Shown piece after piece: positions 55,888 to 64,000 of a stretch of 64,000 nt of DNA. The notes below the pieces were generated by a model. It had not been told where the DNA came from, ran no database searches, and worked only from the letters and a program-made list of their open reading frames with translations. Position 1 is the first letter of the stretch. Every line of letters begins with the position of its first letter. This DNA is from Megalobrama amblycephala (Eukaryota > Chordata > Actinopteri > Cypriniformes > Xenocyprididae): positions 14,659,001-14,723,000 of the forward strand of contig NC_063052.1 in the NCBI RefSeq assembly GCF_018812025.1, read 5' to 3'. The position numbers and the translations under genes are program-made.

Positions 55888-58530
55888 GCATCTGAAATTG
55901 CATACTACTTTCACCTACATGCATAGTAATTCGTTCAAATTCAAAGTATTAATAAAATACTAGCCTAAAAGTACCGGGATGATTTACTAGTTCTGGTGAG
56001 ATTCTGAAGTGTGCATATGATAACACTTTACTATCCCATAATGGGCCACGGGAGAGGATTTGTGAGTGGCAGTAAAACGACGCAACAGGTTTTTGAGCCC
56101 GTAAGTCACGACTTCAAACCACGACTCACGACTTTGTAGCGTCCCAGGCAAGTCACGGCCAGTGTTGGGGGTAACGAGTTACAAAGTAACGGATTACAGT
56201 AACGATATTACTTTTTTGGGTAACGAAGTAAAGTAACGCATTACACTAATAATATTGGTAACTACACTACTTTACTAGACTATAGGAACGCGCTTTCCTT
56301 CGTTACCCAAGCCGTGTTTGCCTGTGTGTAAAGTTCTGTCAGTTTAAGTGGTGCGTGCATGCGTGTGCCTGTATGTGTGCCGTTGCCATAGAGATCGATT
56401 TGACGTAGCTGCTGGAGCTGGAAATGGAGATGGAGACAGGGGGTTTCAGCAGGCCCGGCGCCACGAGGGGGCAAAAGGGGGCATATTGCCCCCTCAGATC
56501 TGATTTGTGCCCCCTCAGTTTCAATTTGTCTCCTTTCACCCGATCGATTTTTAACTTTTTTAACGTGTACGATAACACCGGTGTGATGAGAACGTTCAAT
56601 ACGCTAAATTCAAACCTGCTTTCCCGCTGCTGGCGCTGAGCCAGAGATTGACGCGCTCTGTGCTTTTCATATTTCAAAACTAAGTTTTCAACCACATGTT
56701 TATTTGAGGTTTCAGATGTTTGAATGAGGACTAAGCTATATATAAAAATGACATTTATAGTTTGTTAAATGCAGATTCCATACACTCATATGGAAGCTGC
56801 GATAATCCTTTAAATTATAATTTGACGAAGTTGTTTATTCATATCAGATACAATGCGTATGAAACAAAGTTTACTCTCTCATCCCAGTTCACCAGCCACT
56901 TACGTTTATTTCAGGAAAAATTGATGAATTTATGTAATGTAAACAGATACAGATACCGACAGATACTCTGTTTTATCAACTAACATGATCATTATAGGTG
57001 TTTAAACAAAACGCATTCACTTCCACATATATGACAATCGGAAAATATCATATAATTCATGATATAGCCTAGTTAACAAGTGTGAATATTTTTAAAAGGA
57101 AAAACAAAATAAACGCGATACCTGTAGCTTGGCTGCATGACGCGTCGCCAGAATGAATGTAAATAATGTTCTAAAAAAACAGGGTTTCCCAAAAGGGGGT
57201 TCGCAAGGGAATTGCAAGTTGATGACAAGCAATTAATTAAATTATAATTAAATCATTACAAATCAAACAAATAGACTAAATAATATTCAAATAAAAAAAT
57301 CTAAATTTGGTTAACAAAACTTAATATTTTATTTCTTTATTTTGCATGTGACCATTCAGTTACAGAACTGAACGCGTCTGCTCAATTCAAAGTGGGCTGA
57401 ACGAGAGTCGCACCTAACTTTGCCCATTTCGCCTCACCTTTGACTGAGCGCCTATTTAAGCGAGTTTGTCATTGATTGTATTGTTTTGTTGTTGGGGGTT
57501 TTTTTATTAAGAATAATAATAAACTCATCATTAATGAACCCATCATTAAAATGCATTCACGGTCGTTCATAACCGTGCGTGTCCACTGGCGCGGTGCTGT
57601 TATGAATGCCCGTGCGGCCGTGAGCATTATACTTTCACTTTTGAATTAGCGATTCAAAGCCTGTGTTTTGAAACTTGTGTGTTGACACCATTTTAAAATG
57701 ACCCCACCATAGCCTTCTTTATTTCTGTTGTTTACGGTGAGGCATATTTCTTTGTGCAGACGGGGTTATTGTTCTTTCATATGGTTCAATATTTATACAA
57801 TAAACTCTATGCAGAAAGATTAAGTGATGATAGGGCTATGATGTTTGTCCATGTATCTACACGGTAAATTAAGAAAAAGTAAAGTAAAGTAATAAGTAGT
57901 GAAGTTACTTTTCAAATGCAGTAACTAGTAAAGTAATCTCATTACAATTTACAGAAGTAACTAGTAACTAGTAACTAATTACATTTTTTGAGTAACTACC
58001 CCAACACTGGTCACGGCAAACTGACTCACGCTGTAAACAAACCAGCATGGTGGACCATATGCTCATTACAATTCTTTCTATCGCCAAAGGTGCTTACTCC
58101 TTGCTTATTTGAAGGAAACAGAAGAGGAAAAATGGTGCATAAGGCAAGAGAAGCTGTTATACCTTTTATTTTACGCTATTTTTCCATGCACTTGCATAAA
58201 CACCGCATCCGTTGTTGTTTCGCGGGCTATGTGCGCGGAACTGGGATTTCATGGGTGGGAAGTCATGGGTTTGACTGCCGTTTCAGTGCATTTTCACGGG
58301 TAGAAGGTTGGAAAAACAAGGGTTACGGGTTGCCTGGCAGTGGATGTGAAGCAACACAACTAACGCTGGTAGGTCACATGACAATGGCAACGGATGTAGT
58401 ACGTACTGATTTCATTCATCTTTCACACTTTCATACTAAATAGAACTTTGTTTTTTAACGGTCGCAAAGTAAGTACTTATTAAAGAGAAGAAGGCTGCCT
58501 GTTCAAACAGTACGTGATTTAGGACGCAGC
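55888..58530. mobile_element. Outer element with CTAAATCACGTACT-type ends, split by hAT
   Basis: The left end TGCATCTGAAATTGCATACT and the right end (reverse complement) GCTGCGTCCTAAATCACGTA are related inverted repeats of the same family as nest level 3 (39822). The hAT element at 56160-58009 sits inside. TGATTCATTGGGTAA on the left and TGATTCACTGAGTAAC on the right form a direct repeat close to the ends that may record the target. Non-coding. Confidence 0.55.
56160..58009. mobile_element. Non-autonomous hAT element, perfect 8-bp target duplication
   Basis: The ends CAGTGTTGGGGGTAACGAGT and (reverse complement) CAGTGTTGGGGTAGTTACTC are inverted. Both arms carry repeated GTAACTAGTAAC/AAAGTAACG motifs. 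The perfect 8-bp duplication GTCACGGC at 56152-56159 and 58010-58017 defines the insertion exactly and assigns it to hAT. The 1.85-kb interior includes short frames (56424-56639 plus, 56339-56695 minus) without BED or catalytic domain, so the transposase is lost. Confidence 0.9.
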
Positions 58531-59160
58531 CTGATTCACTGAGTAACGAAAAGAGTCAATGAATCAGAAATTGAAATGATTCATTGCTTAAAGACTCATT
58601 GTTGATTCTTCTGTGGCTGCGGGGCTGTTTACACAACACTGTTTAAAATTAAAAGCGTAAACATTTTTATGCGTTTTGGCCATTCATTTACACGTAAACG
58701 CCGTTTTGGGGGCCTAAAAATGCAAACTTTCAAAACAGGTTTCAAAAAGCACTTTTCATAAAACGATAAAGTTATCGTCTACATGTAAACTACAAAACTG
58801 TGATTTTGTGAAAGCGGTAATGTCATGTGCATGCATATTACGTGTTCAGTCTGTAAGCATGAAGTGTTTCTTTAAAAAGTGACATCGCCATCTACTGGCC
58901 TGGCATGAATAATACAACCATCTTTTCGTGAAAAATGCAAAGAAAGAACTTTTCCGTTTTTTAGTACATTGTTGTTGTGCAAACATACGCTACGTTTGGA
59001 ACTATTTTCACTGGTGGAATAAAAATAGACAAAGTAACTGGCAATATTGTGTCTAAAATGAAAATTAGTTAATATACATTTTTTAATTGAACTGTTTCTG
59101 TATAAGCTCGAGGGGAAATAACTTAATAAATCTGCTAAAATCACATTCAATGAAATTAAA
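58500..59160. repeat. Ancestral long unit of the 212-bp array
   Basis: Contains the array's start (GATTTAGGACGCAGCCTGAT, GAGTAACGAAAAGAGTCAAT) and its end (GTTTGGAACTATTTTCACTG, TAAGCTCGAGGGGAAATAAC). About 360 bp lies between CTTCTGTGGCT at 58608 and CGTTTGGAACTATTTTC at 58993 that are absent from the repeated units. That interior includes CATCGCCATCTACTGGCC (58887). Confidence 0.75.
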
Positions 59161-61240
59161 AAGAAATCTACCAACTCAGTATGCGATTTAGGACACAGCC
59201 TGATTCAATGAGTAACGAATACAGTGAGTCAAATGAATCAATAATTCAAACGATTCTTCTGTGGCTTCGTTTGGAACTTTTTCATAAAAATAGACAAAGT
59301 AACTGTTTCTGTATAAGCTTGAGGGGATATAACTTAATAAATCTGCTAAAATCACATTCAATGAAATTAAAAAGAAATCTACCAACTCAGTATGCGATTT
59401 AGGACACAGCCTGATTCAATGAGTAACGAATACAGCGACCGTTTTTATGAGCGAGTCAAATGAATCAATAATTCAAATGATTCTTCTGTGGCTTCGTTTG
59501 GAACTATTTTCATAAAAATAGACAAAGTAACTGTTTCTGTATAAGCTTGAGGGGATATAACTTAATAAATCTGCTAAAATCACATTCAATGAAATTAAAA
59601 AGAAATCTACCAACTCAGTATGCGATTTAGGACACAGCCTGATTCAATGAGTAACGAATACAGTGAGTCAAATGAATCAATAATTCAAACGATTCTTCTG
59701 TGGCTTCGTTTGGAACTATTTTCGTAAAAATAGACAAAGTAACTGTTTCTGTATAAGCTTGAGGGGATATAACTTAATAAATCTGCTAAAATCACATTCA
59801 ATGAAATTAAAAAAGAAATCTACCAACTCAGTATGCGATTTAGGACACAGCCTGATTCAATGAGTAACGAATACAGTGAGTCAAATGAATCAATAATTCA
59901 AACGATTCTTCTGTGGCTTCGTTTGGAACTATTTTCGTAAAAATAGACAAAGTAACTGTTTCTGTATAAGCTTGAGGGGATATAACTTAATAAATCTGCT
60001 AAAATCACATTCAATGAAATTAAAAAAGAAATCTACCAACTCAGTATGCGATTTAGGACACAGCCTGATTCAATGAGTAACGAATACAGTGAGTCAAATG
60101 AATCAATAATTCAAACGATTCTTCTGTGGCTTCGTTTGGAACTATTTTCGTAAAAATAGACAAAGTAACTGTTTCTGTATAAGCTTGAGGGGATATAACT
60201 TAATAAATCTGCTAAAATAACATTCATTGAAATTAAAAAGAAATCTACCAACTCAGTATGCGATTTAGGACGCAGCCTGATTCAATGAGTAACGAATACA
60301 GTGAGTCAAATGAATCAATAATTCAAACGATTCTTCTGTGGCTTCGTTTGGAACTATTTTCGTAAAAATAGACAAAGTAACTGTTTCTGTATAAGCTTGA
60401 GGGGATATAACTTAATAAATCTGCTAAAATCACATTCAATGAAATTAAAAAGAAATCTACCAACTCAGTATGCGATTTAGGACACAGCCTGATTCAATGA
60501 GTAACGAATACAGTGAGTCAAATGAATCAATAATTCAAACGATTCTTCTGTGGCTTCGTTTGGAACTATTTTCATAAAAATAGACAAAGTAACTGTTTCT
60601 GTATAAGCTTGAGGGGATATAACTTAATAAATCTGCTAAAATCACATTCAATGAAATTAAAAAGAAATCTACCAACTCAGTATGCGATTTAGGACACAGC
60701 CTGATTCAATGAGTAACGAATACAGTGAGTCAAATGAATCAATAATTCAAACGATTCTTCTGTGGCTTCGTTTGGAACTATTTTCATAAAAATAGACAAA
60801 GTAACTGTTTCTGTATAAGCTTGAGGGGATATAACTTAATAAATCTGCTAAAATCACATTCAATGAAATTAAAAAGAAATCTACCAACTCAGTATGCGAT
60901 TTAGGACACAGCCTGATTCAATGAGTAACGAATACAGTGAGTCAAATGAATCAATAATTCAAACGATTCTTCTGTGGCTTCGTTTGGAACTATTTTCATA
61001 AAAATAGACAAAGTAACTGTTTCTGTATAAGCTTGAGGGGATATAACTTAATAAATCTGCTAAAATCACATTCAATGAAATTAAAAAGAAATCTACCAAC
61101 TCAGTATGCGATTTAGGACACAGCCTGATTCAATGAGTAACGAATACAGTGAGTCAAATGAATCAATAATTCAAACGATTCTTCTGTGGCTTCGTTTGGA
61201 ACTATTTTCATAAAAATAGACAACTGTTTCTGCATAAGCT
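59161..61240. repeat. 212-bp tandem array, about 10 units
   Basis: The anchor CCAACTCAGTATGCGATTTA occurs at 59171, 59382, 59610, 59823, 60036, 60248, 60460, 60672, 60884 and 61096, spacing 211-228 and then steadily 212. Units are nearly identical from 59823 on, so the amplification is recent. The 59382-59610 unit has an extra CGACCGTTTTTATGAG. Each unit includes the transposon-end-like CTCAGTATGCGATTTAGGAC. Frames at 59181-59402 and 59188-59385 are repeat translation. Confidence 0.95.
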
Positions 61241-61260
61241 TGAAGGGATATAATAACTTA

Positions 61261-62270
61261 ATACATCCGCTGAAACCACATTCATTGAAAGCGTCGTTGT
61301 CATTTTTTTATGTTGCACAATGAAATAAACACATTTAAAGATCTAAATTTGCCTACTTTGAGACCACAGAGCGTACAGTATAAAAGAAAGCGTCTGTAGA
61401 GTTTTTCATCTGATCGCCTTTCAGCTTTTTGCACTTCACTTGGTACCGTAGTGTGAGAATTACTGACTTTCATTTGGAAGTTTTAAATGAACTACAGCAT
61501 GTCACACCACAGGAGACTGCTGACGCTGCTTGAAATTTCATGTCGACCACCCGCACGCATTGATAAAGATTTTTTTTCCCCTTAAAAGAAGCTCAGAAGC
61601 ACATCCACGTACACACAGGAGACTTGGCTCGTTAATTCCATCCTCCCCTGTATCATCCTCTTAAAACAAATTGCTCAGGCTTATTTCAATATCGACAGCA
61701 CTTCGCCTGCAGAGGACTTAGAGAGCGAGTGTGTGAGTCTGTATAAGCAGCGTGTTGTGCATGAGAGGTCAGAGGCATTTCCACTGCCTCTGCTCACAAT
61801 TTACGGTCCGCCGGCTAATTCTGAACCAAGGTTATCAGGCGCTCGGTCTTAGGCGGCATTGATTTGAAGTAATGCTTTCCTCTCCTCCACACATAAGTCT
61901 TCATTAGCTGATCCTTCTGACCTGCACTAAACCCTATGTCATTACCTCCAGAGCTGTCATCAATATCCTCCCTCGTCCTAAAGGCAGGGCCCTGCTCTTC
62001 CACCTTCTGCCCAGCTTTAATCTCAGCCCTGTCAGGTGGCATTAACATTGGTCCAGCTCAATGCCATTCACAACGCAGAATCCTCCGGATCCATTAGAGA
62101 AGTGTCCTTCCTCAAAAGCATGGGAACATGAGGGACGGTTCGCTGCCGCCGCTGTCATTTCACAGCTATGAAAGGGACCAAGAAAACAAAATAGATAATA
62201 TTAGAGAACCAGAGAGAAACATGATTGCAACAAGGGAAAAAAAAAAAAACATTTGTTACACTGCCAGATT
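61261..62270. other. Single-copy-looking stretch, no gene recognised
   Basis: 61440-62150 is complex. The 77-codon minus-strand frame at 61815-62048 has mixed composition (KAGQKVEEQGPAF) but no domain or splice signals that I trust. Candidate conserved non-coding sequence. Confidence 0.4.
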
Positions 62271-62274
62271 TTTT

Positions 62275-62590
62275 TGTAAAGAAAATTATACTTTTATTCA
62301 GCAAGGATGCATTAAATTAAATCAAAAGTGACAGTAAAGACTTTTACATTGTTACAAAACAAACTTTTTTAAATGTTTTCAACATCAGAAATGTTTATTG
62401 AGCAGCAAATCATCATATTAGAATGATTTCTGAAGGATCATGTGACACTGAAGACTGGAGTAATGATGCTGAAAATTCAGCTTTGCCATCACAGAAATAA
62501 ATTACATTTTCAAATATAAAACTTATTTAAATGGTAACAATATTTCTGTTTTTACTGCATTTTTGATCAAATAAATGTATCCTTGCTGAG
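62275..62590 (+). repeat. Dispersed cyprinid-type repeat, best copy
   Basis: In order: TTTTATTCAGCAAGGATGCA, GACAGTAAAGACTTTTACAT, CAGCAAATCATCATATTAGA, GTGACACTGAAGACTGGAGT and TTTTTGATCAAATAAATGTA. Other fragments are at 3184, 17335 and 23228 (reversed). Likely a retroposed element. Family not named. Confidence 0.8.
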
Positions 62591-62725
62591 TATGAGAGAA
62601 AAAATATTTTTTGAAAGATATATTTTACTGTGTTTTGATGTATAAATTATTAGGCGATGTCATGAGAAAAAAAGTTTTCAATGTTTTAATGTGCATATCT
62701 CATTTATTTGCATCTGTATATGATT

Positions 62726-63249
62726 CTAAAAGGGGACATATCATGAAAATATGACTTTTTTTAGTGCTTAAATACTATAATCGGGTCCCTGGTGCATCTA
62801 CCAACCCAGAAAACGTGAAAAAGGACAACCCAGTAACGTTGTTTTAGCAAAACTTTCTCTGCAAGAATGTGAAAAAAAATGAGCCGCTCTGATTTCGGGG
62901 ATCTTATTACAATATCACCGCCCCTTAATCTGCACGTTTCCGGTTTGAACAATGTAAGGCTGAACACCGTCGTCATTTTGGCTGCGTGAGATTCTCCAGC
63001 TTTGTTGTTGTTGAGCTGTTAAAGCTCCGCCCTCTTCTGGAAAGGGGCCGGGAGCAGCAGCTCATTTGCATTTAAAGGGACACACACAAAAACGGCGTGT
63101 TTTTGCTCACGCCCAAATAGAGGCAAATTTGACAAGTTATAATAAATGATCTATGGGGTATTTTGAGCTGAAACTTCACAGACACATTCTGGGGACACCA
63201 GAGACTTATATTACATCTTGTGAAAAGGGGCATTATAGGACCCTTTTAA
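62726..63249. mobile_element. Type C MITE, full-length copy
   Basis: The left end CTAAAAGGGGACATATCATG and the right end (reverse complement) TTTAAAAGGGTCCTATAATG are inverted. TTAA (63246-63249) borders the right end and a changed CTAA the left. Interior GGCTGAACACCGTCGTCATT to GACTTATATTACATCTTGTG is shared with 12125 and 54496. No transposase. Confidence 0.85.
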
Positions 63250-63302
63250 AATATAAAATTGCAATTTTCTATTCTGAAATCTTACACTCACACGTTATAT
63301 GC

Positions 63303-64000
63303 ACTGTAAAAAAAAATCCCAGTAAAATTTACGGTAAAAAAACAGCAGCTGTGGTTGCCAGAACTTTACCGTAAAAAATACAGTAGCAACATAAAAAAAA
63401 AATCTGTTAAATTTATGGTAAAATAACGTATTTCATTAACTGATATAATGTTAATTTACCAACCTAATGAAGTACTAATATCTGTTTTTACCTTTATAAT
63501 ACACTGACAGTCACCAAACCCAGTGGTGATGAGAGTCACATGATGAATCAAAGTTCATCACAAGCAGCTTTTCCACAAGCTGAGGAGGACTAATATATAG
63601 AAGGTGCACACAGTGTCATTCACACACACACTAAACAACATCATGGTAACATGCATGAAATTTTAAAAATGCAATAAACATTAATTTAACAACATTAGAT
63701 GTAACATAAAACCCTAATGTACATAACTGATTAGAAAAAAATGAGAAAAACTAAGAAGAATTATTTCAACGAAAATATATAAAATGTGAAGTGTCACGCA
63801 GGGAATTGTGGGAATGTCAATTTACGGTTTTTCACTGTAAATTTTACAATGAATTGTTATTTTTCACTTCCAAAAACTGTGAATTTAACGGTATTTTACC
63901 GTAAAATTACATTAAATGTACCGTTAGATCTATTACAGTTATTCACCGTATATAGTACGGAAACTTTCTGTAAACCAATTGACAGTTTTTCACCGCAGCA
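63303..64000. mobile_element. MITE with ACTGTAAAAAAAA end, cut by the window edge
   Basis: Starts GCACTGTAAAAAAAAATCCC, then AAATTTACGGTAAAAAAACA and CAGCTGTGGTTGCCAGAACT. Near the right edge come inverted-type blocks TTTACGGTTTTTCACTGTAA and TAACGGTATTTTACCGTAAA. The right terminus is outside the window. Non-coding. Confidence 0.7.

Noticed and set aside
57988..58443. 151-codon plus-strand frame
   Set aside because: It starts inside the right end of the hAT element and runs across the target duplication into the outer transposon, so it is a chance frame over a junction.
61815..62048. 77-codon minus-strand frame as a small protein or exon
   Set aside because: Ordinary composition but no domain, and no acceptor or donor at sensible places. 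Insufficient support.

Overview
The window looks like non-coding DNA from a cypriniform (zebrafish/carp-like) fish. The reasons are the very high density of TTAA-, hAT-, Harbinger- and Tc1-type DNA transposons with their short non-autonomous derivatives, the long (CA)n and (TA)n microsatellites, LINE tails ending in short TTGAC/ATTGA repeats, and the low GC. I recognise no host protein-coding gene. The only long convincing coding region is a Tc1/mariner transposase (19866-20948) with an intact catalytic triad and a frameshifted C-terminus. The window is best read as a gene desert or the inside of a very large intron.

Layout. 1-2165 is a TGAATCA-rich satellite split by a TTAA-inserting MITE. 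3.6-4.5 kb holds dispersed repeats. 5.85-10.1 kb is a second satellite split by a foldback element that itself carries a nested insertion, both with perfect 8-bp target duplications. 13.0-14.4 kb and 31.7-35.7 kb are two minisatellites, each enclosed in terminal inverted repeats and built from related 21-22 bp units. 16.2 kb has a possible transposon-borne exon. 17.0-17.8 kb has (TA)n and (TG)n tracts. 19.2-21.95 kb holds two opposed copies of a TTAA-flanked, Kolobok-like element with dead THAP exons, one broken by the Tc1 element. 22-26.4 kb is a run of palindromic-ended MITEs, a family that returns at 44, 48 and 48.7-50 kb. 39.5-42.97 kb is a five-level nest of transposons with fossil MADF and BED-finger coding remnants. 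53-54.8 and 55.9-58.5 kb are further nested elements. 58.5-61.2 kb is a 212-bp tandem array that captured a transposon end. The last 700 bases are a MITE cut by the window edge.

Between these lie single-copy-looking islands (notably 2.2-3.2, 14.5-16.0, 26.6-27.8, 36.1-37.6, 43.0-43.9, 46.2-48.0, 50.2-50.8, 54.8-55.8 and 61.4-62.2 kb). They could hold conserved regulatory elements, but I cannot show this without alignment. No cellular pathway or operon can be described. The biology visible here is mutual insertion of mobile elements and expansion of tandem repeats inside them. Family names such as Kolobok, hAT and Harbinger are inferred from target-site length, end sequence and coding fragments, not from a database search.
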